A stretch of 64,000 nt of DNA from the NCBI GenBank assembly GCA_024234365.1, contig JACKOK010000001.1, positions 434,001-498,000 of the forward strand, read 5' to 3'. The stretch comes from Pseudomonadales bacterium. Lineage in GTDB: Bacteria > Pseudomonadota > Gammaproteobacteria > Pseudomonadales > Pseudohongiellaceae. The position numbers were made by a program, and so were the translations under genes. Below, one piece after another: positions 8,151 through 17,794 of this stretch; within the stretch, counting starts at the first letter, position 1; each line of letters starts with the position of its first letter. Under the pieces are notes generated by a model, which searched no databases, was not told the DNA's origin, and saw only the letters and a list, made by a program, of their open reading frames with translations.

Positions 8151-9093
8151 ACTCATCCGTATTCGTTCCCTTTGCAAACTGTTCGATCTGGGGCACGGGC
8201 AGCGTGTGCATGCGGTGGACAACATCAGTTTCGATATCGCCGAGCGTGAGATCGTCGGCCTCGTTGGCGAGAGCGGTTCCGGCAAGTCCACGCTGGGTAA
8301 AACCCTGCTGGGGCTGCACGACAAGACTTCCGGTGAGGTGCAGTACCGCGACGAGATTTTGCCCGCGCGCTATCACAGCGCCGACTACCGCCGTTATGCC
8401 CGCCGCATGCAGATGATTTTTCAGGACCCGTATTCCTCCCTCAACCCGCGCATGACGGTGGGCGAGATCATCGCCGAGGGGCCGCGCCTGCACGGCATGA
8501 TGACGGCGGCCCAGGCACGGGAGGCCAGCGGGGAATGGCTGCGCCGGGTGGGCCTGCACCCGGATCATATGTCCCGTTATCCCCATGAGTTTTCGGGCGG
8601 GCAGCGTCAGCGCATCGGTATTGCCCGGGCCCTGATACTGGAGCCCGAATTCGTGGTGTGTGACGAGCCCATCTCTGCCCTGGATGTCTCGGTGCAGGCC
8701 CAGGTGGTCAATCTGCTCAGCGAGTTGCAGGAATCCCTGGGGCTGACCCTGTTGTTCATCGCGCACGATCTGTCCATGGTGCGCTATGTCTCCGACCGCA
8801 TGGCGGTGATGTATCTGGGGGCGCTGGTGGAGATCGGCCCGGTGGATGCGGTGTATTTTCAGCCACGCCACCCCTATACCCAGGTGCTGGTTGCCTCCAA
8901 CCCGGAGCCGGACCCGCAGAGCGAGCGCCAGCGGGTGTCCACCAGTATTCGCGGGGAGATTCCCTCGCCGGTCAATGTCCCGGAAGGTTGTCGCTTCGCA
9001 GGGCGTTGCCCGAAGGCCATGGATGTGTGCCGGCGCAGTACGCCAACGCTGAAACCCGTGGAAGACAGCCTGGTGGCCTGTCATTTGTATTAA
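8143..9093 (+). CDS. Peptide ABC transporter ATP-binding protein (OppF/DppF family)
   Basis: A 316-aa ATPase, the last gene of the first importer operon. It shows Walker A GESGSGKST, signature FSGGQRQRIGIARAL, Walker B FVVCDEPISALD and the C-terminal CRFAGRCPKAMDVC oligopeptide-transporter motif. Two starts are in frame (8137 and 8143). ATG 8143 is preferred because GGGAGG ends 8 nt upstream, against 2 nt for 8137. It overlaps the OppD-like stop by 8 nt. Confidence 0.95.
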   Translation: MSELIRIRSLCKLFDLGHGQRVHAVDNISFDIAEREIVGLVGESGSGKSTLGKTLLGLHDKTSGEVQYRDEILPARYHSADYRRYARRMQMIFQDPYSSLNPRMTVGEIIAEGPRLHGMMTAAQAREASGEWLRRVGLHPDHMSRYPHEFSGGQRQRIGIARALILEPEFVVCDEPISALDVSVQAQVVNLLSELQESLGLTLLFIAHDLSMVRYVSDRMAVMYLGALVEIGPVDAVYFQPRHPYTQVLVASNPEPDPQSERQRVSTSIRGEIPSPVNVPEGCRFAGRCPKAMDVCRRSTPTLKPVEDSLVACHLY

Positions 9094-9098
9094 AAAAA

Positions 9099-9118
9099 CG
9101 GCCACCCAGGGGTGGCCG
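9099..9118. terminator. Hairpin after the first importer operon
   Basis: A CGGCCACC/GGTGGCCG hairpin follows the OppF-like stop by 6 nt. The poly-A run lies on its 5' side, so a canonical U-tract exists only on the minus strand, where no gene reads in. It may act as an mRNA 3'-end stabiliser rather than an intrinsic terminator. Confidence 0.45.
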
Positions 9119-9391
9119 CAGAGTGAGAGAGTTGCCTCTTTCGCGGTGCTGTGTTGATTGGGAGAGAGATCATGTCGATAACAACACAGACATGCGTATG
9201 GTGACGACGGTCTGTGACACGAATGGGGCAGCTTTGTGACGGTTTCGCGACAGGCCGGGGGTCTGCCGCTTGCAAGAAAAGGGATTACTCTTCGTTCTGA
9301 ACTTAAAAACGGGTATGCTCCCCCGTTCAACGAAAGGAACCCATGATACGGGCTCATCAACCCAGGCCACCCAACGGGCAAGAAGATTTGA
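9119..9391 (+). other. Intergenic region with possible 18-codon leader ORF
   Basis: It separates the two importer operons. No conserved gene is seen. A mini-ORF at 9343-9399 (MIRAHQPRPPNGQEDLNA) has AAGGA just upstream and ends inside the next gene's first codons, which suggests translational coupling. A TATGCT at 9314-9319 may be a -10 element, but no good -35 accompanies it. Confidence 0.35.
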
Positions 9392-10408
9392 ATGCGTGAC
9401 TATTTCCTTCGCCGTCTGCTGCTGATCCCCCCAACGCTGCTTGGCATTACCATCATCGTCTTCGTGATTACCCGCCTGGTGCCGGGTGGGCCGATCGAGC
9501 GCGCCATCATGGAAGCGCAGATGGCCGGGGGCGGCGGGCGTGGAGCGGCGGTAGGTCAGAACATGGCGCTGTCCGAGGCGCAGCTGGACCGTCTGAAGGA
9601 ATACTACGGCTTCGACAAACCGGTGCTGCAGAGTTACGTGGAGTGGGTGGGCAAGGTGGTCACGGGCGATCTGGGCACCTCCTACCGTTACAATCAGCCG
9701 GTGTGGGATGTGATGGCCAGCCGCTTCCCGGTCTCGCTCTACTACGGCATCATCACCCTCATTCTCACCTACGCCATCTGTATTCCATTGGGCATCGTCA
9801 AGGCCATCAAGCACCGGACGGCGGTGGACAATATCAGTTCCATTCTCATCTTTATCGGCTATGCCGTGCCCGGCTATGCGCTGGGTTCGCTGCTGCTTTT
9901 GTATTTTTCCGTGCGTCTGGAGTGGTTCCCCATGGGGGGCTTTGTCAGCCTGCAGTTCGATGATCTGAGTCTGTGGGGCAAGATCAAGGACCTGGCGTCC
10001 CACTCGGCGTTGCCGCTGATCTGTTACATGATGGGCAGTTTCGCCCTGGTGACGCTGCTGCTGAAAAACCATCTGATGGACAACCTGGCCTCGGACTATA
10101 TCCGCACGGCCATCGCCAAGGGCGTGTCCTTCCGCAAGGCGGTCACAGGCCATGCGCTGCGCAACTCCATGATTCCGATTGCCACCACCTTCGGGCAGAA
10201 CATCACCCTGCTGGTGTCGGGCTCCTTCCTGATCGAGACCATCTTCGACATCAATGGCTTTGGTCTGCTGGGCCTGACTTCCATCGTGGATCGGGATTAC
10301 CCCGTGGTGATGGGCGTGGTATTCCTCGCCAGCCTGCTGTTGCTGATCGGCAATATCCTGTCTGACATTCTCGTGGCGCTGGTGGATCCGCGCATTCGCT
10401 TCAATTAG
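9392..10408 (+). CDS. yejB: ABC transporter permease, YejB-like (OppB family)
   Basis: A 338-aa inner-membrane permease. The N-terminus MRDYFLRRLLLIPPTLLGIT, the RLVPGGPIERAI segment and the long periplasmic loop before LKEYYGFDKP are those of YejB-type permeases of the microcin C/peptide importer YejABEF. The EAA loop DYIRTAIAKGVSFRKAVTGHALRN and the C-terminus LVDPRIRFN are intact. The ATG has only a weak AAGAAG upstream and overlaps the possible leader ORF. It is the first gene of the second importer operon, and the next gene starts 11 nt after the stop. The family is clear; the substrate is not. Confidence 0.9.
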   Translation: MRDYFLRRLLLIPPTLLGITIIVFVITRLVPGGPIERAIMEAQMAGGGGRGAAVGQNMALSEAQLDRLKEYYGFDKPVLQSYVEWVGKVVTGDLGTSYRYNQPVWDVMASRFPVSLYYGIITLILTYAICIPLGIVKAIKHRTAVDNISSILIFIGYAVPGYALGSLLLLYFSVRLEWFPMGGFVSLQFDDLSLWGKIKDLASHSALPLICYMMGSFALVTLLLKNHLMDNLASDYIRTAIAKGVSFRKAVTGHALRNSMIPIATTFGQNITLLVSGSFLIETIFDINGFGLLGLTSIVDRDYPVVMGVVFLASLLLLIGNILSDILVALVDPRIRFN

Positions 10409-10419
10409 GACGCGCCACC

Positions 10420-11493
10420 ATGAGCCTGATCAAACTGAACCCTCAGACTGCCAAGAAGCTGCGCCGTTTCCGCGAGATCAAACGGGGTTATTACAGCTTC
10501 CTCATCCTGGTGGGTTTCCTGTTGCTGTCCCTGATGGGCGAGATGTTGATCAACAACCGGGCGCTGATCGTGAGCTACGAGGGCGACCTTTATTTCCCGA
10601 CCTACAGTGCCTTCCATCCCGGCACCGATTTCGGGCTCGACTATCCCTACGAGACCAATTACCGCGATCTGCAGCGCCATTTTGAGGAGACGGGCTCGGA
10701 CAACTGGGTGTTGATGCCCCTGATTCCCTACAGCCCCTTCGAGAACGATGCGAGCTCCGGCATCTTCCGCCCCGAGGCGCCCAATGCCGAACGCCAGCAT
10801 TATCTGGGCACGGACACCACCAGCCGGGACATTCTGGCGCGGCTGTTCTACGGCACCCGCATTGCGCTGATCTTTTCCATCGGCTTCATGGCGGCGGTGT
10901 ATCTGATCGGCGTGGCGGTGGGCTGTGCCATGGGCTATCTGGGGGGGATGTTCGATATTCTGAGCCAGCGCCTGATCGAGATCTGGAGCAATATCCCCTT
11001 CCTGTACATGGTGATCATTGTGTTTTCGGTGATCCCCGACGGCTTCACCATTTTCGCGCGGATTCTGATTCTGCTCAGTGTCATGGTGCTGTTCTCGTGG
11101 ACCTCCATGACCTATTACATGCGCACGGAGACCTACAAGGAGAAGTCGCGGGATTATGTGGCCGCCGCCCGCGTGCTGGGTGCCTCCAATACCCGCATCG
11201 TGTTCCGCCATATTCTGCCCAATGTGCTCTCCACCCTCGTTACCTTTATGCCCTTTACGATCGTGTCCGCGATCTCTGCGATTACGGCTCTGGATTTCCT
11301 GGGTTTCGGCCTGCCACCGCCCACGCCGAGCCTGGGCGAGTTGCTCAAGCAGGGCACCCAGACCCTGCGCACGGCGCCTTGGATCGTGATGTCCGCATTT
11401 GGTACGCTCGTGGTGTTGCTGACCCTGGTGACCTTCGTCGGCGAGGCCATACGGGAGTCGTTTGACCCGAAAAAATTCACCCTTTACAAATAG
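10420..11493 (+). CDS. yejE: ABC transporter permease, YejE-like (OppC family)
   Basis: A 357-aa permease partner of the YejB-like protein. It begins with a cytoplasmic segment and TM1 (about residues 22-42). A large periplasmic stretch of the YejE type follows (SYEGDLYFPTYSAFHPGTDFG), then HYLGTDTTSRDILARLFYG at the start of the permease core. The EAA loop DYVAAARVLGASNTRIVFRHILPN is present, and the C-terminus RESFDPKKFTLYK is typical of the YejE group. AGGA lies upstream of the ATG. It precedes the first SBP by 33 nt. Confidence 0.9.
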   Translation: MSLIKLNPQTAKKLRRFREIKRGYYSFLILVGFLLLSLMGEMLINNRALIVSYEGDLYFPTYSAFHPGTDFGLDYPYETNYRDLQRHFEETGSDNWVLMPLIPYSPFENDASSGIFRPEAPNAERQHYLGTDTTSRDILARLFYGTRIALIFSIGFMAAVYLIGVAVGCAMGYLGGMFDILSQRLIEIWSNIPFLYMVIIVFSVIPDGFTIFARILILLSVMVLFSWTSMTYYMRTETYKEKSRDYVAAARVLGASNTRIVFRHILPNVLSTLVTFMPFTIVSAISAITALDFLGFGLPPPTPSLGELLKQGTQTLRTAPWIVMSAFGTLVVLLTLVTFVGEAIRESFDPKKFTLYK

Positions 11494-11526
11494 ATGCCCT
11501 GAATCAGCGCTTGGGAGATTCTAGAC

Positions 11527-13491
11527 ATGATGACCGCACAGCACCTGAAGTATGCCCTGCTGGCCCTTGCCACCCTGTTGACTGCGTGTGGCGGTGGCAG
11601 CGAGCAAAGCGAGACCGCGATGGACAGCGGCCTCGACAATACCCAGGAGGTACAGGACTACTACGCGGCGCATCCGGATCTGTTCACCTTCGCCACGCCC
11701 GCCGACATTCCGGCCGATCTGGTCTGGGACGATGGCATGGATCAGCCCGAGATCGGTTCTCCTGACGCCAAAAAGGGCGGCACTTATTACCAAACCATTG
11801 AAGATTATCCGCCGACACTGCGCTTTACGGGGCCGGATTCCAACTTCTCCTCCCGTTCCTGGATCAGCGGTTACTACCGCATGACCTATGCGATTCCGCA
11901 TCCCAATACCCAGGCCTATATCCCCGGTATTGCGGAGCGTTGGGCCATTGATGCGCCCAACAAGCGCGTCTTTATCAAGATCAACCCCAATGCCCGCTGG
12001 ACCGATGACGAACCCATTACGTCCGATGATCAGCTCTTTGCCTTTTTCTTCTATCTCTCCGAGTACATTCAGGCCCCGTTCTCCAACAACCACTTCAGCA
12101 ACGAATACACCAATATCACCCGCTACGACGATCTCACCTTCTCCATCACCATGACCACGGCCAAGCCAGACATGGCGGAGTACGCACTGTTCCTGTCCCC
12201 CGTACCACAGCACTTCTACAAGGAACTGGGCCCGGATTATCCCGAGCGCTACCAGTGGCGCTACGAGCCCCATGCCGGCGCCTACGCTATTGATGACAAG
12301 AATCTCGATATGGGCGTGTGCGTGGTGCTGGAGCGCAAGAAGGACTGGTGGGCCAAGGACAACAAGTACTGGCGCTATCTGTTCAACACCGATCGCATCA
12401 ACCTCACCGTGGTTCGCGATGCGGCCAAGCGCTGGGAAGCCTTCCGCCGGGGGGATATCGACATGATGCGCATCTCCACTGCCGAGATGTGGTACGACAA
12501 CCTGCCGGACACGGATCCGGATGTTACTGGCGGCTATATCGACAAGGTAACGTTCTACAACGGTGGCCCGCGCAGTAACTGGGGTCTGTGGATGAACTCC
12601 TCCCGTCATCTGCTGGACAATGTGGATGTACGCCTGGGGATTCAATATGCCCTCAATTGGGACCTGGTGATCCAGAACTATTTCCGTGGTGATATGGAGC
12701 GCCTGCGCACCCAGAACGATGGCTATCCCGAGTTCACCAACACGGAGATCGAACCGCGTCCCTTCGACATCGTGAAGGCGCAGGAATATTTCGCCAATGC
12801 AGGTTTCACCCGCCGGGGACCGGATGGCATTCTGGTGAACGAGCAGGGTGAACGCCTGGCGTTCACGCTGACCACGCACTACGACCGTTTCGCGGATGTG
12901 TTCACCATCCTGAAGGAAGAGGCGATCAAGGCCGGCCTGGAAATCCGCATCGAAATCCTCGATGGCGCCGCTGGTTTCCGCAAGGTGCAGGAGCGCCAGC
13001 ACGACATCTATTTCGTCAGCTTCTCGCCCTCCCTGTCCATGTACCCGGACTACTGGCAGTACTTCCATTCCGACAACGCCTACGACGATGCCTTCCTCGA
13101 AGATGGTTCCGTCAACCCGGATCGCAAGGTGAAGACCCAGACCAATAATATTCAGGAAGTGGCTGATTTTGAGCTGGATCAGTGGATCGAGGAGTATGAC
13201 GATTCCGAAGACAAGGCGCGCATGATTGAGCTGTCGCACATGATTCAGCAGCGCGCCTGGGAGTATGCCTCCTTCTCTCCCGGTTTCGTGGAGACCTACT
13301 ACCGCACCGCCTACTGGCGCTGGGTGCACTGGCCGGAGGGCTTCAATTTCCGCTTCACCACGGAACCATACGAGATGTTCGCCTTCTGGTTGGAAGAGGG
13401 CGAGAAGGAACGCATTCTGAATGCACGCCGGCAGGGGCAGACCTTCGAGCCGCATATTGAGGTCTACGATCAGTTCCGGGGGCTGCAATGA
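11527..13491 (+). CDS. Yej-like ABC transporter substrate-binding lipoprotein, copy 1
   Basis: A 654-aa family 5 solute-binding protein. Its lipoprotein signal ends LLTAC (Cys21) followed by GGGSEQS. GGGAG lies about 10 nt before ATG 11527. Family landmarks are KKGGTYYQ, RINPNARW-type text (KINPNARWTDDEPIT) and the ILKEEAIKAGLEIRIEI segment. It is related to YejA but longer (YejA is about 600 aa). Its stop overlaps the ATG of the second, clearly paralogous SBP of identical length. It should deliver peptide-like ligands to the YejB/YejE-like pair. Confidence 0.9.
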   Translation: MMTAQHLKYALLALATLLTACGGGSEQSETAMDSGLDNTQEVQDYYAAHPDLFTFATPADIPADLVWDDGMDQPEIGSPDAKKGGTYYQTIEDYPPTLRFTGPDSNFSSRSWISGYYRMTYAIPHPNTQAYIPGIAERWAIDAPNKRVFIKINPNARWTDDEPITSDDQLFAFFFYLSEYIQAPFSNNHFSNEYTNITRYDDLTFSITMTTAKPDMAEYALFLSPVPQHFYKELGPDYPERYQWRYEPHAGAYAIDDKNLDMGVCVVLERKKDWWAKDNKYWRYLFNTDRINLTVVRDAAKRWEAFRRGDIDMMRISTAEMWYDNLPDTDPDVTGGYIDKVTFYNGGPRSNWGLWMNSSRHLLDNVDVRLGIQYALNWDLVIQNYFRGDMERLRTQNDGYPEFTNTEIEPRPFDIVKAQEYFANAGFTRRGPDGILVNEQGERLAFTLTTHYDRFADVFTILKEEAIKAGLEIRIEILDGAAGFRKVQERQHDIYFVSFSPSLSMYPDYWQYFHSDNAYDDAFLEDGSVNPDRKVKTQTNNIQEVADFELDQWIEEYDDSEDKARMIELSHMIQQRAWEYASFSPGFVETYYRTAYWRWVHWPEGFNFRFTTEPYEMFAFWLEEGEKERILNARRQGQTFEPHIEVYDQFRGLQ

Positions 13492-15452
13492 TGCTGATGT
13501 CCCGCACCTGGAGACCGCTTGCGCTGCTGACACTGACCCTGGGGCTGGTGGCCTGTGGCGGTGACAGCGGCGCGCCTTCTGTAGAGGAGACGGGGCGCGA
13601 TATCACGGTAGAGGCGCAGGCCTTCTATGCGGCGAACCCGGAGAAATATGCCTTCAAGACCCCGGCGGACATTCCCGCCGGTCTGGTGTGGGAGCACGGG
13701 GAAGGGCTGTCGGATATAGGCTCTTCCGAAGCGAAGAAGGGGGGCACGCAGTATGAATATATGCCCGATTTCCCGGCGACCCTGCGTGTCGATGGGCCGG
13801 ATTCCAACGGGGAGTTCCGCCGCTGGCTGCTGGACTACACGTCCCTGACGCTGGCGCATCGTCACCCCAACGAGTTCGACTTCTACCCGGCCATTGCCAC
13901 GGAATGGGCGGTGGACCTGCCCAACAAGACGGTGTATGCCCGCATCAATCCCAATGCCCGTTTTACCGATGGCGAACCCATCACCGCCGATGATTTCCTG
14001 TTCACCTTTTTCTACTATCTGTCGCCCTATGTGAACGCGCCCTGGTACGCGAACTGGTACGGCACGCAATACACCAATATCACCAAATACGACGATCACA
14101 CCATCTCCCTCACCATGGCCGAGGCCAAGCCGGACATGGACGCGCTGGCACTGGGTTTTCCGCCAACAGCCGAACATTTCTACAAGGACCTGGGCCCGGA
14201 TTTTACCGAGCGTTACCAGTGGCGATTCGTTCCCACCGCAGGGGCTTACGAGATCAAACCGGAAAATGTGCGCATGGGCACTAATATCGTGATGACCCAT
14301 GTGGAGAACTGGTGGGCGCAGGACCTGAAGTTTTTCCGCAACCGCTACAATATGGATCGCATCAACTTCAATGTGATTCGCGATACTGCCAATCAGTTCG
14401 AGGCCTTCCGCCGGGGCGACCTCGACCAGTTCAAGATTCGCACCGCCGACTACTGGTACGAACGCCTGCCCAACGATGACCCGGACGTGCAGGCGGGCTA
14501 TATCGAGAAGGCGCAGTTCTACAACGATCTGCCGCGTGCTCCCTGGGGGCTGTGGATCAACTCCGCGCGACCCCATCTGGACAATGTGGAGGTGCGCCTG
14601 GGGATTCAGTACGCCTCCAACTGGGACTTGGTGCTGGAGCGTTATTTCCGGGGGGATTTCACCCGCCTGAATTCGGCCGAACAGGGTTATGGCGAGTTCA
14701 CCAACCCGGACGTGAAGGCGCGCGAGTTTGATATCGCCAAGGCCCGGGAGCATTTCGCCAAGGCCGGCTTCGATCGCAGTGGCCCCGATGGCATCCTGAT
14801 GAATGCCGAGGGCGAGCGTCTTGCCTTCACCCTCTCCACGCACTATGAACGCTATCGCGATATTTTCTCCATTCTGAAGGAAGAGGCGATCAAGGCCGGC
14901 CTGGAGCTGCGCCTGGAAATGCTGGACGTGGCGGCGGGCTCACGCAAGGTGCATGAGAAGCAGCACGATATTTATTTCATCGCCTTGAACTACGGCATCG
15001 AAATGTACCCCCGTTACTGGGATACCTACCACTCCGACAATGCCTACGACGATGCCTTCCTGGACGATGGCAGTGTCAATCCAGCCCGCAAGATCAAGGT
15101 GCAGACCAATAATATGGAAGAGCTGGCAGACTTCCGGATGGATCAGAAGATCGATCGTTATGTGGCCGCATCCGACAAGGAAGAAATGATCACGTTGGCT
15201 CACGAACTGACGCAGATGCACCACGACTATGCCTCCTTTGTGCCCGGCTTTGTTGAGCCCTTCTACTGGCATGCCTCCTGGCGCTGGGTGCGCTGGCCGG
15301 ACGATTTCAACGTGAAGTATTCCAGTTACGCCGAGGATGCCTTCGTGCACTGGATCGACGAGGACATGAAGGCCGAGACGCTGGCCGCACGCCGTTCCGG
15401 GCAAACCTTTGAGCCCCAGATCAACGTATACGATCAGTACAAAAAACAGTAG
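13488..15452 (+). CDS. Yej-like ABC transporter substrate-binding lipoprotein, copy 2
   Basis: This is also 654 aa and collinear with copy 1 throughout, for example FRRGD, ILKEEAIKAGLE and YHSDNAYDDAFL. It has its own lipobox GLVAC (Cys23). The two are tandem paralogs, clearly diverged in the N-terminal third, which suggests two ligand specificities feeding one permease. The start overlaps copy 1's stop (ATGATG), so the pair is translationally coupled. Six nt separate its stop from the next ATPase gene. Confidence 0.9.
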   Translation: MMLMSRTWRPLALLTLTLGLVACGGDSGAPSVEETGRDITVEAQAFYAANPEKYAFKTPADIPAGLVWEHGEGLSDIGSSEAKKGGTQYEYMPDFPATLRVDGPDSNGEFRRWLLDYTSLTLAHRHPNEFDFYPAIATEWAVDLPNKTVYARINPNARFTDGEPITADDFLFTFFYYLSPYVNAPWYANWYGTQYTNITKYDDHTISLTMAEAKPDMDALALGFPPTAEHFYKDLGPDFTERYQWRFVPTAGAYEIKPENVRMGTNIVMTHVENWWAQDLKFFRNRYNMDRINFNVIRDTANQFEAFRRGDLDQFKIRTADYWYERLPNDDPDVQAGYIEKAQFYNDLPRAPWGLWINSARPHLDNVEVRLGIQYASNWDLVLERYFRGDFTRLNSAEQGYGEFTNPDVKAREFDIAKAREHFAKAGFDRSGPDGILMNAEGERLAFTLSTHYERYRDIFSILKEEAIKAGLELRLEMLDVAAGSRKVHEKQHDIYFIALNYGIEMYPRYWDTYHSDNAYDDAFLDDGSVNPARKIKVQTNNMEELADFRMDQKIDRYVAASDKEEMITLAHELTQMHHDYASFVPGFVEPFYWHASWRWVRWPDDFNVKYSSYAEDAFVHWIDEDMKAETLAARRSGQTFEPQINVYDQYKKQ

Positions 15453-15458
15453 GCCTCT

Positions 15459-16493
15459 ATGTCGGACGTGATTCTTTCCGTTAACAATCTGATTACTGAA
15501 TTCAATACCGACGAGGGCCGCGTGCGCGCGGTGGACGATGTCAGCTTCGAGGTGAAGCAGGGCGAAACCCTGGGCATCGTGGGCGAATCCGGTTGCGGCA
15601 AGAGCGTGACGGCGCTGTCCATTATGCGTTTGCTGCCCCAGCCGGTGGGTGAGATTGCCGGAGGGCAGATTCTGTTGGAAGGGCAGAACCTGGTGGAGCT
15701 GGATATTAGCCAGATGCAGAAGATTCGCGGGGCCCGCATCGGCATGGTGTTTCAGGAGCCGATGACGGCACTGAACCCCGTGCACACCATCGGGCGTCAA
15801 CTACTGGAAGTGATTCTGCTGCACCGCAAGATTTCCAAAGAGCAGGCCATCCGGCAGGCTATCGAGATGCTCGACAAGGTGGGCATCCCCTCGCCGGATA
15901 TCCGCATGAGCGAATACCCTCATCAACTCTCCGGTGGCATGCGTCAGCGTGTGGTGATTGCCATGGCGCTGGTATGCCAGCCGCGCCTGCTGATTGCCGA
16001 TGAACCGACTACGGCTTTGGACGTGACCATTCAGGCGCAGATTCTGGAGCTGATCAAGGAGTTGCAGAAAGACCTGGGGATGTCGGTGATCCTGATTACC
16101 CATGATCTTGGCGTCATTGCGGAAACCTCGGATTCTGTCGTGGTGATGTACGCGGGCAAGATTGCCGAACGCGGCAGTGTTTATGACCTGTTCGACCAAC
16201 CCACTCACCCCTACACACGCGGCCTGCTGGAGTCGATTCCACGGCTGGAGACGGAACCCAAATCACGCCTGACTATCATTCCCGGCATGGTGCCAGGTCT
16301 GCTGGACATGCCGAAGGGTTGCCGTTTCGAGAACCGTTGCCGCTATCGTCAGGACGGATGCCTGAGTGCTCCGCCGGGTATTGAAACGATTGCGCCGGGG
16401 CATGATGTGGCCTGCTATCGCTGGCAGGAAGTGCGTTCCGAGGTGGTGGCGGGCGGTGACAGCCCGAATTTCAAATTGAGTGCTGTGGCATGA
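15459..16493 (+). CDS. Yej-like ABC transporter ATP-binding protein (OppD family)
   Basis: A 344-aa ATPase with Walker A GESGCGKSV, signature LSGGMRQRVVIAMAL, Walker B LLIADEPTTALD and a C-terminal CRFENRCRYRQDGC oligopeptide-transporter motif. In E. coli the YejF ATPase is one fused double-domain protein; here this gene and the next supply the two halves separately. The stop overlaps the next start by 4 nt. Confidence 0.94.
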   Translation: MSDVILSVNNLITEFNTDEGRVRAVDDVSFEVKQGETLGIVGESGCGKSVTALSIMRLLPQPVGEIAGGQILLEGQNLVELDISQMQKIRGARIGMVFQEPMTALNPVHTIGRQLLEVILLHRKISKEQAIRQAIEMLDKVGIPSPDIRMSEYPHQLSGGMRQRVVIAMALVCQPRLLIADEPTTALDVTIQAQILELIKELQKDLGMSVILITHDLGVIAETSDSVVVMYAGKIAERGSVYDLFDQPTHPYTRGLLESIPRLETEPKSRLTIIPGMVPGLLDMPKGCRFENRCRYRQDGCLSAPPGIETIAPGHDVACYRWQEVRSEVVAGGDSPNFKLSAVA

Positions 16494-17479
16494 GTGTGAT
16501 TCCCCTGCAGGTAAAATCCGTCGACCCCATTCTCAGTGTGCGTGATCTGAAGATGCACTTTCCGGTCAAGGAAGGCATTTTTATGCGCACGGGGCGTTTC
16601 AACAAGGCGGTCGATGGCGTGAACTTCGACATCATGCCCGGCGAGACTCTGGGCCTGGTGGGGGAGTCTGGCTGTGGCAAGTCCACGCTCGGGCGTTGTA
16701 TCTCCCGTCTTTACCAGCCCACGGCGGGGGAGATCCGTTTTGAGGGGCGCGATATTGCCACGCTGAAGCGCAAGGAGTTGATGCCCTTCCGCCGGGATAT
16801 CCAGATGATTTTTCAGGACCCGATGGAGTCTCTCAATGCCCGGCACACGGTGGGGCAGATTCTGGAAGAACCGTTTCAGATTCACCGTATCGGAGACAGG
16901 GCCTATCGTCAGCAGCGGGTGAAGGAGCTGCTTGATGTGGTCGGCCTGCCTGCGCGTTCGGTCACACGCTATCCCTTCGAGTTTTCCGGCGGGCAGCGCC
17001 AGCGTATCGGCATTGCACGCGCCATCGCCCTGAACCCCAAGCTGATTATCTGCGATGAGCCGGTGTCGGCGCTGGACGTGTCGATTCAGAGCCAGATTCT
17101 CAATCTGCTGATCGATCTGCAGACAGAATACAAGCTGTCTTATCTCTTCATTGCTCACGATCTCGCCGTGGTCAAGCATATCTCGGATCGCATCGCCATC
17201 ATGTATCTGGGGCGGATTGTGGAGACCGGGGCGGGGGAGAGCATCTACCGCACGGCACGTCACCCCTATACCCAGTCGCTGATCTCGGCGATTCCGGTAC
17301 CCGACCCGCACCATCATTCCCATCGTCAGATTCTGGTCGGGGATGTACCCTCTCCGATCAATCCGCCGTCCGGTTGCAGTTTCCACACCCGCTGTCCCAA
17401 AGTGATGGAGGTGTGTCGTCAGACGTCTCCGGTGCTGAGCCAGGATCAGCAGCCGGTGGCGTGTCACTTGTATGAGTGA
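16490..17479 (+). CDS. Yej-like ABC transporter ATP-binding protein (OppF family)
   Basis: A 329-aa ATPase and the last gene of the second importer operon. Walker A is GESGCGKST, the signature FSGGQRQRIGIARAI and Walker B LIICDEPVSALD; the C-terminus has CSFHTRCPKVMEVC. It is convergent with rimK, and the intervening 357 bp hold the tandem repeats. Confidence 0.94.
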   Translation: MSVIPLQVKSVDPILSVRDLKMHFPVKEGIFMRTGRFNKAVDGVNFDIMPGETLGLVGESGCGKSTLGRCISRLYQPTAGEIRFEGRDIATLKRKELMPFRRDIQMIFQDPMESLNARHTVGQILEEPFQIHRIGDRAYRQQRVKELLDVVGLPARSVTRYPFEFSGGQRQRIGIARAIALNPKLIICDEPVSALDVSIQSQILNLLIDLQTEYKLSYLFIAHDLAVVKHISDRIAIMYLGRIVETGAGESIYRTARHPYTQSLISAIPVPDPHHHSHRQILVGDVPSPINPPSGCSFHTRCPKVMEVCRQTSPVLSQDQQPVACHLYE

Positions 17480-17490
17480 GCGGGGTTTCT

Positions 17491-17791
17491 GTCGTTCACG
17501 GTGCACAAATCTGTGGGTCAGTTACGCATGGGTTTGGGGGGCTGTTGTTGATCTGGCGGTACGATGCCCAGCCAAAAATCGTAGATTTTTGTCGTTCACG
17601 GCGCACAAATCTGTGGGTTAGTTACGCATGGGTTTGGGTGGGCTGTTGTTGATCTGGCGGTACGATGCCCAGCCAAAAATCGTAGATTTTTGTCGTTCAC
17701 GGTGCGCAGATCTGTGGGTCAGTTACGCATGGGTTTGGGGGGCTGCTGTTGATCTGGCGGTACGATGCCCAGCCAAAAATCGTAGATTTTT
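17491..17791. repeat. Three tandem copies of a 100-bp unit
   Basis: Near-identical units start at 17491, 17591 and 17692 (lengths 100, 101 and 100 bp), differing at only a handful of positions. Each ends with the short inverted repeat AAAAATC-gta-GATTTTT. There is no ORF of note and no similarity to a transposase. The block fills the gap between the convergent yej-like operon and rimK. Its purpose is unknown: a transcription-terminating or REP-like array, or slippage-derived expansion of one terminator unit. Confidence 0.9.
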
Positions 17792-17794
17792 GTC

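Noticed and set aside
9099..9118. Canonical + strand terminator after the first importer
   Set aside because: The T-run lies only on the minus-strand side of the hairpin, so it was reported as a hairpin with low confidence.
11521..13533. 670-codon minus-strand frame opposite the first Yej-like SBP, and similar long antisense frames (for example 13470-14843, 22188-23720, 23800-25494, 41168-42622)
   Set aside because: These are typical complementary-frame artefacts of GC-rich codon use. The sense strand encodes well-known families with ribosome sites.
17491..17791. CRISPR array
   Set aside because: The units are directly adjacent, 100 bp long and nearly identical throughout, with no variable spacers and no cas genes.
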